64,000 nt of DNA, taken from contig NZ_BAABJY010000002.1 in NCBI RefSeq assembly GCF_039543545.1, forward strand, positions 496,001 to 560,000, written 5' to 3'. Shown one piece after another: positions 48,743-59,152 of the stretch (within the stretch, counting starts at the first letter, position 1; each line of letters opens with the position of its first letter). The notes beneath the pieces were generated by a model. The model was not told the DNA's origin. It ran no database searches and saw nothing but the letters and a program-made list of their open reading frames with translations. This stretch comes from Luteimonas vadosa. Its GTDB lineage: Bacteria; Pseudomonadota; Gammaproteobacteria; Xanthomonadales; Xanthomonadaceae. Both the position numbers and the translations under genes were made by a program.

Positions 48743-50115
48743 TCATGGAGGCGCGGCGTCCTGCAAGGGGGGCAGCGACTCCAGCACCGCGGCATCAGCT
48801 GCCGCGAGGTCCACCTCGGAGAGCGCCGCCACCCCTTCGGTCGCTTCCTCGAGGATCACCCGCTGGATCTCGCTGCGCGCCAGGGCGAGGGCGTAGGGGA
48901 TGCGCATGAAGGTGACCATGGCGTAGTGCGGGATGAAGCGACCGGGGTGGCGCTCCTGCAGTACCTGCTCCAGGGCGCGTTGCAGCAGGAAGTCCGGGTC
49001 GTCGACGCGGTCGCGCATCTCCAGGTAGTTGTCCAGCGCCATGCGCTGGATCGCCGACGCATTGGGCTTGCGTGCGGACTCAAAGGCGGCGAAGGCGCTG
49101 CCCAGGTCGTCTTCTCCCTGCAGCCGGCGTGCAAGGTCGACGCAATCCTCGAACGCGCAGTTCATCCCCTGGCCATGGAACGGCACCATGGCATGGGCGG
49201 CGTCGCCGACCAGAACCGCCCGGCGGTCCAGGTGCCAGCGTTCCAGCGTGAGCGTGCCGAGCAATCCGGGCGGGTTGCGTGCCCAATCCTGCTCGAGCGC
49301 GGGGATCAAGGGCAGGGCATCGGGGAAGTCGCGCTCGAACAAGGCGCGTGCCTCCGCCGGACTGCGCACGTTTGCGAAGCTCGGGACGTCGTCACCAGGG
49401 CTTTCATTGGGCAGGAACAGCGTGACCGTGAACGTCTTCTCGTCGTTGGGAAGGGCGATGCACATGTAACGACCGCGGGGCCAGATGTGCAGGGCATTGG
49501 GTTCGATCCTGAATCCGCCGCCCGGCGCCGGGGGGATCTCCAGCTCCTTGTAGGAGTGGTCGAGGAATTCCGAACGTTCCCCCACGGGGCGATAGGCATC
49601 CATGGCGGCGCGCAGTTGCGATCCGGCGCCATCGGCACCCACCAGCGCGACGAAGGGCACGGCTTCGACATGTCCGTCGCGGCCGTCGCGATAGCGGGCC
49701 ACGCATCCGTCGAAATCCGCATCGACGAAGCCACGGTGGAAGTGCAGCCTGGCCCCGGCGCGCTCGGCGATGTCCAGCAGGGTGATGTTGAGGTCGCCGC
49801 GGTGCACCGACCAGATCACCTCGGAGTCGTCGCGCCCGTAGCGCTGCAGTTCGACGCGTCCGTCGAGGAAATGCACCATGCGCCCTCGCATCATCACGGC
49901 CTGCGCCATGACCGGCCCATCGGCATCGGCCTGCTTCAGCGCATGCAAGCCGCGTTCGGCCAGCGCGAGGTTGATCGATCGTCCCCCCTCGTACCCCTTA
50001 ACCCGCGGGTCCCCGCGCTTTTCGAAGACGTCCACCTGCCAGCCCTTGCGCGCAAGCAACGCGGCGAACAATGCGCCCGCGAGCCCGGCACCGACGATGG
50101 TGAGGCGGCGATCGG

Positions 50116-50119
<4 letters not shown>
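48743..50119 (-). CDS. kmo: Kynurenine 3-monooxygenase
   Basis: An FAD enzyme hydroxylating L-kynurenine to 3-hydroxykynurenine with NADPH and O2. It is 458 residues. The FAD dinucleotide motif is TIVGAGLAGALFAALLARKG, followed by VFEKRGDPRVKGYEGGRSINLALAERG (in part YEGGRSINLALAERG), a KMO hallmark. The second flavin motif RAVLVGDAAHAMVPFHGQGMN is complete. The C-terminal hydrophobic segment around FIPHYAMVTFMRIPYALAL may associate with the membrane. The ATG overlaps the kynU stop in ATGA. It provides the substrate for the HAAO branch via kynureninase. Confidence 0.96.
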
Positions 50120-51393
<1,274 letters not shown>

Positions 51394-51523
51394 CGGGGTG
51401 GCCTGCCCTCGGTCGTGTTCGCACGATGGCAGGCGGCGGAGGATGGGGCGCACGCCGGACACCGGCACAACGCGCCCTGCCCGCCGGCCCCGAGGCGCCA
51501 TCCGGCGTCAACGCCGCACGACG

Positions 51524-52549
51524 TCATTGGAACCTCGATTTCGGCAACCCCAGCCATTCCAGCGCGGTCCCGTGGTACAGGCGCGCCTGCCCGGGTTCGT
51601 CGAGGCCGAGTTCGGCGATGCCGGCACCGGGTTCCTGCTCGCCCAGCGGGAAGGGGTAGTCGGTGCCGAGCATCACCCGCTCGGTGCCGCAGGTGTCGAT
51701 GAGGTATTGCAGCGCCCGCGGATCGGCGACCCAGGAATCGAAATACATGCGCTGCAGGTAATCCCGTGGATTATTCGGATTGTCGGTGGCCACCAGGTCC
51801 GGACGCATGTTGAAGCCATGCTCGATGCGGCCGATGGTGTAGGGGAAGGCGCCGCCACCGTGGGCCATGCAGACCTTCAGTTTCGGAAGGCGCTCTAGCA
51901 CGCCGCCAAAGACCAGGCTGCATGCCGCGCGCGACTGCTCCGCCGGCATCCCGACCAGCCAGGGCAGCCAGTACTTCGGCATGGTGTCGGTGCCCATCAT
52001 GTCCCAGGGGTGCACCAGGATCGCAGCGCCCAGGTCGGCGGCGGCCTCGAAGAACGGGAACAGCTCCGGCGCATCGAGGTTCCAATGCGCGCCTTCCGGG
52101 CCGTGGACGTGCGAGCCGATCTGCACTCCCTGCAGCCCCAGCTGGTCGACGCAGCGCTCCAGTTCCTGCACCGCCAACCTCGGCGACTGCAACGGCACGG
52201 TGCCGATGCCGGCGTAGTGGCGCGGATGCGCACGGCAGGTCTCGGCCATGTGGTCGTTGAGCGCCTGGTGCAGCTCGAGTGCGTGGTGCGGCTTGGCCCA
52301 GTAGCTGAACATCACAGGCACCGTGCTGATCACCTGCACCTGCACCCCGAAGCGCGAGTAGTCGTCGATCCGCTCCTGCGCGTCCCAGGTCTTGGACCAG
52401 ATCTCCCGGAAGAAGCGCCCGTCCTTGTAGATGCGATGGCGGCCATCGTCGGTATGGTGGATCACCGGGAAGCGCTGCTCGCCGTACTTGCGCGCGAGGT
52501 CCGGCCAGTCGCGCGGCAGGTAGTGGGCGTGGATGTCGATCTTCAGCAT
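51524..52549 (-). CDS. 2-amino-3-carboxymuconate-6-semialdehyde decarboxylase (ACMSD)
   Basis: A zinc amidohydrolase-fold decarboxylase of 341 residues that turns the HAAO product into 2-aminomuconate semialdehyde and CO2, competing with spontaneous cyclisation to quinolinate. The metal motif HAHYLP appears at the N-terminus (MLKIDIHAHYLPRDWPDL), the central histidine lies in AILVHPWDMMG, and the conserved Asp is in VMLGTDYPFPLGEQEPG. The presence of ACMSD means that 3-hydroxyanthranilate is degraded rather than only used for NAD synthesis. The gene starts 15 bases after the HAAO gene. Confidence 0.95.
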   Translation of the reverse strand: MLKIDIHAHYLPRDWPDLARKYGEQRFPVIHHTDDGRHRIYKDGRFFREIWSKTWDAQERIDDYSRFGVQVQVISTVPVMFSYWAKPHHALELHQALNDHMAETCRAHPRHYAGIGTVPLQSPRLAVQELERCVDQLGLQGVQIGSHVHGPEGAHWNLDAPELFPFFEAAADLGAAILVHPWDMMGTDTMPKYWLPWLVGMPAEQSRAACSLVFGGVLERLPKLKVCMAHGGGAFPYTIGRIEHGFNMRPDLVATDNPNNPRDYLQRMYFDSWVADPRALQYLIDTCGTERVMLGTDYPFPLGEQEPGAGIAELGLDEPGQARLYHGTALEWLGLPKSRFQ

Positions 52550-52564
52550 GCGTCTTTGCCCGCC

Positions 52565-53095
52565 TCAGGTGTCCGGCATGGTGTACTTGGATGGCGCGGG
52601 ATTGAGGTGCCCGCAGTTGTCGCAGGTGCGATGGGCTTGCGACGAGTAGAAACGGTCGAACAGCGGCGGGAAGTCCTGCTCGATGTCCTCGAGGAAGAAG
52701 AACTCCTCGTAGAGCTTGTGGTTGCAGCGCTCGCAGAACCACATCAGGCCGTCGTCCTCGTGCGGCAGGCGCTTGCGCTCGATCACCAGGCCGATCGAAT
52801 CGGCGGCGCGTTGCGGGGAATGGGGCACGCGCGGGGGCAGCAGGAAGGTTTCGCCCGCCTTGATCGGGATGTCGCGGGGGCGGCCGTCTTCCTGGATGCG
52901 CAGGATCATCTCGCCCTCGAGCTGGTAGAACCACTCCGGACCCTCGTCCCAGTGGTAGTCGGTGCGCTGGTTGGGACCGCCGACGACCATGACGATGAAG
53001 TCGCCGTCGTAGACGCATTTGTTGCCTACCGGCGGCTTGAGCAGGTGCCGGTGTTCGTCGATCCAGGCCTCGAGGTTGAAGGGAGCTGGGAGCAT
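52565..53095 (-). CDS. 3-hydroxyanthranilate 3,4-dioxygenase
   Basis: A cupin dioxygenase opening the ring of 3-hydroxyanthranilate. It is 176 residues from an ATG with an excellent AGGAGG ribosome site. The catalytic iron ligands are His48 and Glu54 in TDYHWDEGPEWFYQ and His92 in PPRVPHSPQR. A second rubredoxin-like iron site, typical of bacterial enzymes, is formed by Cys121/Cys124 (CERC) and Cys158/Cys161 (CDNC). It is directly followed by ACMSD, its metabolic successor. The 88-base gap upstream to the SbtA-like gene may hold a promoter, but I find no good one. Confidence 0.96.
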   Translation of the reverse strand: MLPAPFNLEAWIDEHRHLLKPPVGNKCVYDGDFIVMVVGGPNQRTDYHWDEGPEWFYQLEGEMILRIQEDGRPRDIPIKAGETFLLPPRVPHSPQRAADSIGLVIERKRLPHEDDGLMWFCERCNHKLYEEFFFLEDIEQDFPPLFDRFYSSQAHRTCDNCGHLNPAPSKYTMPDT

Positions 53096-53183
53096 GGCGG
53101 GACGCCTCCTGAAGCGGGTGTTGAACGGGCCCTGGGGCCTGGGCACGACTGCCCATCGTACGGGCGTCGGCGTCAGCGGGGAA

Positions 53184-54140
53184 TCACGCCGCCAGCCAGG
53201 ACGCGAATCCGGCGTACAACGGGATGCCGATCGCGAGGTTGAACGGGAACGTGATTCCTAGAGAGGCGGTGATGCAGCGCCCCACGTCAGCCTCGGGCAA
53301 GCCCGCGCGCACCGCCGCCGGCGCCGCGATGTAGGACGCGCTGGACAGCATCGTGCCGAACACGGCCGCGCCGCCCGGCGACAGGCCGCAGGCATGCCCG
53401 ACCAGCACGCCGACGATGCCATGCGCCAGCGGCAGCAGCGTGGAGAAGAGCGCGAGTCGCCACCAGCCATGCCTCAACGCCGCGAGGCGGCCGGCCGCGG
53501 TCATGCCCATGTCGAGCATGAACAGCATCAGCACGCCCTGGAACAGCGCGAAGTACATGGCATCCACCGCCTTGATCCCGGCCGGCCCGGTGATCGCACC
53601 GATGGCCAGCCCGCCGAGCAACAGGATTGCGGTCTTGCCCGTGAATACCTCGCGCAGCGTGTGGTGGGACTCGGACTTCCCACCCTGGGCGCGGTGCCCC
53701 ATCGCCAGGCCGATCAGCAGCGCGGGGACTTCGAGCACCACCAGCAAGGCGACCATCACCCCCTCGGCGGGCGCACCGCTGCGCTCCATGAACTGGTTGG
53801 CGGCGATGAAGGTCACCGCGGACACCGACCCGTAGTGGGCCGCCATGGCGGCCGCGTCCAGGCGGCTGTCGCGCAGGCTTGCGCGGGTGATCGCGTACGC
53901 ACTGAACGTGGTGGCCGTGCCGGCGGCCAGGGTCACCAGGACCAGCAGCAACAGCACCCCGGGATCCTGCCCGCGCAAGGCCACGCCACCCTTCAGGCCG
54001 ATGGCCAGCAGGAGGAAGATCGACAGGTAGACCTGGATCGCCGGCGGGATGGCGAGGTCGCTGCGGACGCCACGGGCGACCAGGCCCAGCGCGAACGCGA
54101 GCACGACCGGCGACGCGAGGTTGAGCAGGAGGAGCTCCAC
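53184..54140 (-). CDS. SbtA-like sodium-dependent bicarbonate permease
   Basis: A 318-residue membrane protein with about ten transmembrane helices in two inverted halves. It matches the proteobacterial branch of the SbtA (former DUF897) family: LLLNLASPVVLAFALGLVARG at the start, ALRGQDPG, AAHYGSVSAVTFIAANQF in the first half and the matching GLSPGGAAVFGTMLSSASYIAAPAA in the second. The GTG at 54140 begins two bases after the deaminase stop, so expression is coupled; no independent ribosome site is clear. No PII-like SbtB gene is adjacent. The substrate is inferred from family, and other anions such as a pathway carboxylate are possible. Confidence 0.85.
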   Translation of the reverse strand: MELLLLNLASPVVLAFALGLVARGVRSDLAIPPAIQVYLSIFLLLAIGLKGGVALRGQDPGVLLLLVLVTLAAGTATTFSAYAITRASLRDSRLDAAAMAAHYGSVSAVTFIAANQFMERSGAPAEGVMVALLVVLEVPALLIGLAMGHRAQGGKSESHHTLREVFTGKTAILLLGGLAIGAITGPAGIKAVDAMYFALFQGVLMLFMLDMGMTAAGRLAALRHGWWRLALFSTLLPLAHGIVGVLVGHACGLSPGGAAVFGTMLSSASYIAAPAAVRAGLPEADVGRCITASLGITFPFNLAIGIPLYAGFASWLAA

Positions 54141-54142
54141 GG

Positions 54143-54577
54143 TCAGCGATTTCCCGCGCCGGGCGCGACGGCGACGCACTTGAGTTCGATGGCGATCGGG
54201 GTGGGCAATGCGGTGATGGCCAGCGTGGTGCGGCACGGCGCGGTCGCCGGATCGGGGAAATATTCCGCCCACACGCGGTTGTACTCGGCGAAATCGGCCA
54301 TGTCGGTCAGGTATACGGTCACGTCCACGAGGTCTTCCCACCGCGCGCCGCTGGCTTCGAGGACGGCGCGGACGTTCGCGAACACGGAGCGCGTCTGGGC
54401 GGCGATGTCGTGGGCGACGACGCGGCCATCGGCGTCGAGGACGTTTCCGGGCACCGCGTCGCTGCGCGGATCGCGCGGCCCGATCCCCGAAAGAAGCAGC
54501 AGGTCGCCGACCCGCCGGGCGTGGGGGTAGGCCCCGACGGGCCGTGGTGCGCCGTCGGCACGGATCGAGTCGGTCAT
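54143..54577 (-). CDS. RidA/YjgF-family protein, probable 2-aminomuconate deaminase
   Basis: A 144-residue RidA-fold protein. The family features are AYPHARRVGDLLLLSGIGPRDP, the helix FANVRAVLEASGARWEDLVDVTVYLTDM (in part VRAVLEASG) and the C-terminal IAIELKCVAV. The usual imine-hydrolase arginine position near PTPIAIE is not the canonical R(V/A)-type seen in RidA proper, and the AYPHARR start resembles aminomuconate deaminases of the NbaF/AmnD type. With ACMSD and a muconate-type aldehyde dehydrogenase nearby, 2-aminomuconate is the natural substrate. It overlaps the carbonic anhydrase gene by ATGA and runs into the permease gene after two bases. Confidence 0.85.
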   Translation of the reverse strand: MTDSIRADGAPRPVGAYPHARRVGDLLLLSGIGPRDPRSDAVPGNVLDADGRVVAHDIAAQTRSVFANVRAVLEASGARWEDLVDVTVYLTDMADFAEYNRVWAEYFPDPATAPCRTTLAITALPTPIAIELKCVAVAPGAGNR

Positions 54578-55239
54578 GCGTCGCCGCCCGCGCGAGCCGC
54601 CACGGCCGCGATCGCATCGTCATAGTCGGCCATCAGCCCATCCGGGCCATCGGCGCCGAAGCCCAATTCCTTGACCAGTCCATCGTCGAGCCCATAGATC
54701 CACGCGTGCACGGTCAGGGGCTGGCCCTTGGACCAGGCGTCGCGGACCGGCGTGGTGCGGCAGACATTCAACATCTGCTCGATCACGTTCAGTTCGCAGG
54801 CCGCGCGCAACCGGGCCTCTTCGTCCCCGATCGGCGCGAGGACGCCGTCGTGGCGCGCGATCACGTCGCCGATGTGGTTGATCCAGTTGTCGGCAAGCCC
54901 GATGCGGGCGCCGGTGAGCGCTGCCTTCACGCCGCCGCAACCGTAGTGTCCGCACACGATGATGTGCCTGACCTTCAGGACCTCGACCGAGAACTGGATG
55001 GTCGACAGGCAGTTGAGGTCGGAGTGGACGACGACGTTGGCGACGTTGCGGTGGACGAAGATTTCGCCCGGCGCCATGTCCACGACCTGGTTCGCCGGCA
55101 CCCGGCTGTCGGCGCAGCCGATCCACAGGTATTGCGGCGTCTGCTGCCCTGAGAGCTGGGTGAAGAAATCCGGGTCGCGAGCAAGCGCCTGGGCTGCCCA
55201 GCGCTGGTTGCGTTGCAGGAGTTCCTCGAGCTTGGCCAT
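54574..55239 (-). CDS. can: Beta-class carbonic anhydrase
   Basis: A 221-residue enzyme interconverting CO2 and bicarbonate. The zinc ligands are Cys42, His98 and Cys101 (in IGCADSRVP and CGHYGCGG), with the Asp44/Arg46 dyad, the same numbering as E. coli Can. Other typical stretches are GEIFVHRNVANVV and NVIEQMLNVCRTTPV. Its stop overlaps the deaminase start by four bases. Its place within a cluster whose reactions include a decarboxylation (ACMSD) and beside a bicarbonate permease suggests a dedicated role in CO2 or bicarbonate handling. It may instead be the cell's only housekeeping enzyme, caught in this operon. Confidence 0.95.
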   Translation of the reverse strand: MAKLEELLQRNQRWAAQALARDPDFFTQLSGQQTPQYLWIGCADSRVPANQVVDMAPGEIFVHRNVANVVVHSDLNCLSTIQFSVEVLKVRHIIVCGHYGCGGVKAALTGARIGLADNWINHIGDVIARHDGVLAPIGDEEARLRAACELNVIEQMLNVCRTTPVRDAWSKGQPLTVHAWIYGLDDGLVKELGFGADGPDGLMADYDDAIAAVAARAGGDA

Positions 55240-55266
55240 GGGTATCGTTCTCGGTGCTGCGTGGAG

Positions 55267-56691
55267 TCAGAGGGCGATGCCGACGTTCCGGGGCTCGGTG
55301 AAGAAGCGCATGGCTTCCGCGCCCCCCTCCCTGCCGAGGCCCGACTGGCCGGTGCCGCCAAAGGGGGTGCGCAGGTCGCGCATCATCCAGGTGTTGATCC
55401 AGACGACGCCGGCACGGACGTCCCTGGCCAGCCGGTGGGCGCGCGACAGGTCACGGGTCCAGATGGATGCCGCGAGCCCGTAGTCGCCGGCATTGGCCAT
55501 GTGCAGCGCGTCGGCGTCGGAATCGAAGGGCTGCAAGGTGGCGACCGGCCCGAAGATTTCCTCGGTGTTGGTCGCGCATGCTGCGTCGAGTCCGTCCACG
55601 ACCGTCGGCGGGACGAACCAGCCGGGCCGCTCCAGCGGCGCGCCACCACACAGGATCCGGGCGCCCTCGGCGCGCGCGCGCGCGATCGCCGCGACGACCT
55701 TGTCGAAATGCGCCTGTGACACCAACGGGCCCAGCTGTGCGTCCGGATCCATCGGGTCGCCGACGCGCAGGGCCGCGGCACGCTCCACGAACGCGTCCCG
55801 GAAGCGCGCCCAGATCGTGCGCTCGACGAGGATGCGCGAGCCGCAGAGGCAGATCTGCCCGCTGTTCTGGAAAGCGGAGCGCACAAGGGTGTCCAGGTGC
55901 TCCTCCCAGTCGCTGTCGGCGAACACCAGGGTGGCGTTCTTGCCGCCAAGCTCCAGCGAGACCTTCTTCAGCAGTGGGCCGGCGACGCCTGCAATGCGTC
56001 GGCCCACGGCCGTGCTGCCTGTGAAGGAGATCGCCCGCACGGCAGGGTGGGTCACGAGGTGCTCGCCGACCACGGGGCCCTCGCCATGGACGATGTTGAG
56101 CACGCCGGGCGGCATGCCGACCCCGGCGGCCAGCTCGCCGAGCAGGGTGGCCGTGGCCGGCGTCACCTCCGATGGCTTCGCGACCACGGTATTTCCGGCC
56201 GCCAGTGCCGGGGCGACCTTCCAGGTCAGCAAGTACAGCGGCAGGTTCCAGGGCGAGATCGTGCCGACGACGCCGAGCGGCGGCCGCAGGGTGTAGTTGA
56301 GGCCGGCCTCGCCGTGGTGCGACTCGCTCGAAAACTGCGTGGCCGCATGGGCGAAAAAGCGCAGGTTGGAGACGGCGCGCGGGATCTCGACGTCGCGCGC
56401 AAGGCGGTAGGGCTTGCCCGCATCGCGGGATTCCGCGTGCGCGAAGTCGTCGGCCCGCGCCTCCAGCGCGGCCGCGAGCGTCTCCAGCCAGTGCGAGCGC
56501 GCGGAATTCGGCAGCGCGGACCAGCCCGGGAACGCCGCCGCCGCCGCGTCGACCGCCGCGGCCACGTCGCCAGCCGTGCCGGCAGCGACGCGGGCATAGA
56601 TCGACCCGCTCGCGGGCTCGGACACGTCCAGCCAGGCACCGTCTCCGGGCGCGCAGGCCTTGCCGTCGATCCAGTGGGTGAACTGCCGCAT
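55267..56691 (-). CDS. Aldehyde dehydrogenase, probable 2-aminomuconic semialdehyde dehydrogenase
   Basis: A 474-residue NAD-dependent aldehyde dehydrogenase. The catalytic cysteine is Cys281 in QNSGQICLCGSRILVE; the ICLC.SR form is characteristic of the ALDH8 group, which oxidises 2-aminomuconic semialdehyde in the kynurenine pathway. Glu247 in LELGGKN is the general base, and GTISPWNLPLYLL and ISFTGSTAVGRRI are the cofactor motifs. It oxidises the ACMSD product, and the RidA-family protein two genes later would deaminate the result. It is the first gene of the block, 27 bases before the carbonic anhydrase. Confidence 0.92.
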   Translation of the reverse strand: MRQFTHWIDGKACAPGDGAWLDVSEPASGSIYARVAAGTAGDVAAAVDAAAAAFPGWSALPNSARSHWLETLAAALEARADDFAHAESRDAGKPYRLARDVEIPRAVSNLRFFAHAATQFSSESHHGEAGLNYTLRPPLGVVGTISPWNLPLYLLTWKVAPALAAGNTVVAKPSEVTPATATLLGELAAGVGMPPGVLNIVHGEGPVVGEHLVTHPAVRAISFTGSTAVGRRIAGVAGPLLKKVSLELGGKNATLVFADSDWEEHLDTLVRSAFQNSGQICLCGSRILVERTIWARFRDAFVERAAALRVGDPMDPDAQLGPLVSQAHFDKVVAAIARARAEGARILCGGAPLERPGWFVPPTVVDGLDAACATNTEEIFGPVATLQPFDSDADALHMANAGDYGLAASIWTRDLSRAHRLARDVRAGVVWINTWMMRDLRTPFGGTGQSGLGREGGAEAMRFFTEPRNVGIAL

Positions 56692-56843
56692 CCGCCTAGC
56701 TTAGCGGCCGGGCCCGATGGCCGACACCCGGGGACGCCGCATGCGGCGGTCGAGGGGCGACGCGACGGCCCTGGTCGTGGCACGGGGCCGGCGCAATGCG
56801 CGCTCCCGCGCCATCGACGGAACGGACCCGCGTCGCGGATGTT

Positions 56844-57581
56844 TCAGCCACGAATCGCGCTGTAGAGCGTCAACATGCCGATGCCGGCCACCATCGCGAG
56901 CGCGAGCTGGCGGAACCGCTGTTGCGGCACATGGCGCAGCAGCCCGCGTCCGAGCCAGGTGCCGACCACGGCGACCATGACCAGGGCGGGGATCCACGCC
57001 AGCTCGAGTCCGCGCATGTAGCCGTTGCGGTAGTAGACGATGGATCGGGACAGGTCGATGCCGAGGTCGATCCCGGCCGAGGTCGCGACGAAGACCTCCT
57101 TCGGCAGCGCGAATGCCGCCAGCGTCAGCCCGCGAATGGCGCCGCCGGTGCCGACCAGGCCGGCCATGCCGCCGGATACGGCCCCGCCCAGCACCGCGTT
57201 GCTGGCGGTCGGGCGTGCCGACCATTCCGGGTGCATCAGCATCCAGCCGCTGAAACCGATCAGGAATACGGCCAGTGCGACCTCGAGGCCGCGGGTCGGC
57301 ACGTGGGCGGTGGCGTAGGCACCGCCGACCGCGAACAGGATCGAGGGCACGCCGATCCGCAGCACCAGCCCCCGATCGATGCCGCCGCGGAACATGCCCA
57401 GCTTGCTCAGGTTGCTGGCGAGATGGAAAAGCGCGGTGATGCCGAGTACCGCCTCGAAGGCGAAGAACAGGTTGGCGATGGGCACGAAGAACACCGAGGA
57501 GCCGAAGCCGCCGACGGTCCCGGCGACCTCAGCGAGCAGCGCCAGGGCCAGGAAGACCAGGCTTCGCTCGAGTCCGGACAC
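56844..57581 (-). CDS. TSUP (TauE/SafE) family permease
   Basis: A 245-residue membrane protein with about seven or eight transmembrane helices in two halves: VAGTVGGFGSSVFFVPIANLF in the first and GGMAGLVGTGGAIRGLTLAAF in the second, the Gly-rich repeats typical of TSUP carriers. Family members move sulfite, sulfoacetate or other small organosulfur or carboxylate anions. The substrate here is not evident. It starts with a GTG eight bases after the beta-CASP gene stop, so the two are one unit. It is separated from the aldehyde dehydrogenase by 152 bases without a recognised gene. Confidence 0.88.
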   Translation of the reverse strand: MSGLERSLVFLALALLAEVAGTVGGFGSSVFFVPIANLFFAFEAVLGITALFHLASNLSKLGMFRGGIDRGLVLRIGVPSILFAVGGAYATAHVPTRGLEVALAVFLIGFSGWMLMHPEWSARPTASNAVLGGAVSGGMAGLVGTGGAIRGLTLAAFALPKEVFVATSAGIDLGIDLSRSIVYYRNGYMRGLELAWIPALVMVAVVGTWLGRGLLRHVPQQRFRQLALAMVAGIGMLTLYSAIRG

Positions 57582-57588
57582 GGGGCCG

Positions 57589-58962
57589 TCAGACGTCCAG
57601 CACGTCGCCGGGCAGCGGCAGGCGAGCCGTCACGCCGAACCGCTCGTGGACCTCGCCCGCCAGTGCCTCGCGGGCGCGCTCCTCGCCGTGGACCAGCGCA
57701 AGCGGCGGCCTCGCCTTGAAATTGGCATACCAGGCGAGCAGGGCCTGCTGCCCGGCGTGCGCGGACAGCCCGCCGACGGTGTGCACCTGCGCATTGACGC
57801 GGATGTCGCTGCCGTGGATCCGCACCCAGCGTGCGCCATCCACGAGCCGCCTGCCGAGCGTGCCCTCGGCCTGGTAGCCGACGAAGATGACGTGGGTTTC
57901 CCGCCGGTCGAGCCGGTGGCGGAAGTGGTGCAGGATGCGGCCGCCGGTCGCCATGCCGGATCCCGCGACGATGATCGCGCCGCCGGCGAGGCGGTTGATG
58001 GCCATGGACTCCTCGGTAGTCCGGGTCATGCGCAGGTTGGGCATCTCGAACGGCGACGGGCGCTGGGACCAGACCGCCCTGGCTTCGGCGTCGAAGAGGT
58101 CCTGGTGGCGCGCGTACACATCCACCACCTTGGCTGCCATGGGGCTGTCGAGGAAGATCCGCCAGCGATCCATCTGCCAGGCGTCCGCCTGCGCGGCAAA
58201 CCGGTACAGGAGCTCCTGCGAGCGCCCGACCGCGAATGCGGGGATCAGCACGACGCCGCCGCTCCGCCACGCCGTCTCGAGGATCTCGCCCAGCTCGCCG
58301 ACCGTACGATCGCGGTCGCGATGCTCGCGATCGCCATAGGTGGACTCGAGCAGGACCAGGTCGGCATCGCCCACCGCGACCGGGTCGCGAAGGATCGGCG
58401 TGCCCGTCGGCCCGAGGTCGCCGGAAAACACCAGCTTGCGGCCGTCGGCCCAGACCTCGACGATCGCGGCCCCCAGGATGTGGCCGGCGTCGCGCAGGCG
58501 CACCGTCACCCCGGGCGCGACCTCGCGCCGCTCGTCGTAGGACAGAGGTCGCAGGCGAGACAGCACGGTGTCGACATCGGCATGGGTGAAAAGTGGAACC
58601 ACGGCCTCCTCGCCCTTGCGCCGCCTGCGGTTGGCGCGTTCGGCGTCGGACTCGGCGATCCCGGCGGAGTCGTGGAGCATGATCGGCAGCAGCGAGGCCG
58701 TGGCCTCCTGGGCATGGATCAGGCCGGCATAGCCGGCGCGGCAAAGTACCGGGACGCGTCCGATGTGGTCGAGGTGGGCGTGGCTCAGGACGAGCGCCGA
58801 GAGTCCGGCCGCATCGAAGGGAAACGCGGCGGCATTGCGCGCCTGCGCGTCGCGGTGGCCCTGGAAAATGCCGCAGTCCAGCAGCACCCGGGAGCCGCCA
58901 CCGCGGACCAGGTGCATCGAGCCGGTGACCCCGCCGGCCGCCCCGTGGATCTCGACCTGCAT
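57589..58962 (-). CDS. Metallo-beta-lactamase/beta-CASP RNA-processing-type hydrolase
   Basis: A 457-residue protein with the metallo-beta-lactamase core (about 1-210) and an inserted beta-CASP domain with C-terminal RMMBL-like segment. The metal site is SHAHLDHIGRVP (HxHxDH), further ligands are in LRDAGHILGAA and VFSGDLG, and the beta-CASP end is IIVAGSGMATGGRILHH and VHTVGGLSAHAGQQ. This arrangement matches archaeal CPSF-like and bacterial RNA exonuclease proteins (YsgH-type), likely acting on RNA. The ATG at 58962 lies at the start of the fold. It is followed closely by the TSUP gene. The true substrate is not known. Confidence 0.9.
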   Translation of the reverse strand: MQVEIHGAAGGVTGSMHLVRGGGSRVLLDCGIFQGHRDAQARNAAAFPFDAAGLSALVLSHAHLDHIGRVPVLCRAGYAGLIHAQEATASLLPIMLHDSAGIAESDAERANRRRRKGEEAVVPLFTHADVDTVLSRLRPLSYDERREVAPGVTVRLRDAGHILGAAIVEVWADGRKLVFSGDLGPTGTPILRDPVAVGDADLVLLESTYGDREHRDRDRTVGELGEILETAWRSGGVVLIPAFAVGRSQELLYRFAAQADAWQMDRWRIFLDSPMAAKVVDVYARHQDLFDAEARAVWSQRPSPFEMPNLRMTRTTEESMAINRLAGGAIIVAGSGMATGGRILHHFRHRLDRRETHVIFVGYQAEGTLGRRLVDGARWVRIHGSDIRVNAQVHTVGGLSAHAGQQALLAWYANFKARPPLALVHGEERAREALAGEVHERFGVTARLPLPGDVLDV

Positions 58963-59152
58963 GGCCTTCCCGTCTGGAATGGGCCATCCGACCGTAACAC
59001 GCGGTTGCCGGTACGCGGCGAGCGGGTCGCCGGGGCGCGCGCGTCCGCAGCATCGAGCCGGAGTCGGGCAGGCGCGGCGAACGGGCGGCAACCGCGCGCA
59101 GGCCACCCCGGTGGCAGGTGACGCGTCACGGCAGGACGCCGGGTTGCGGCGC

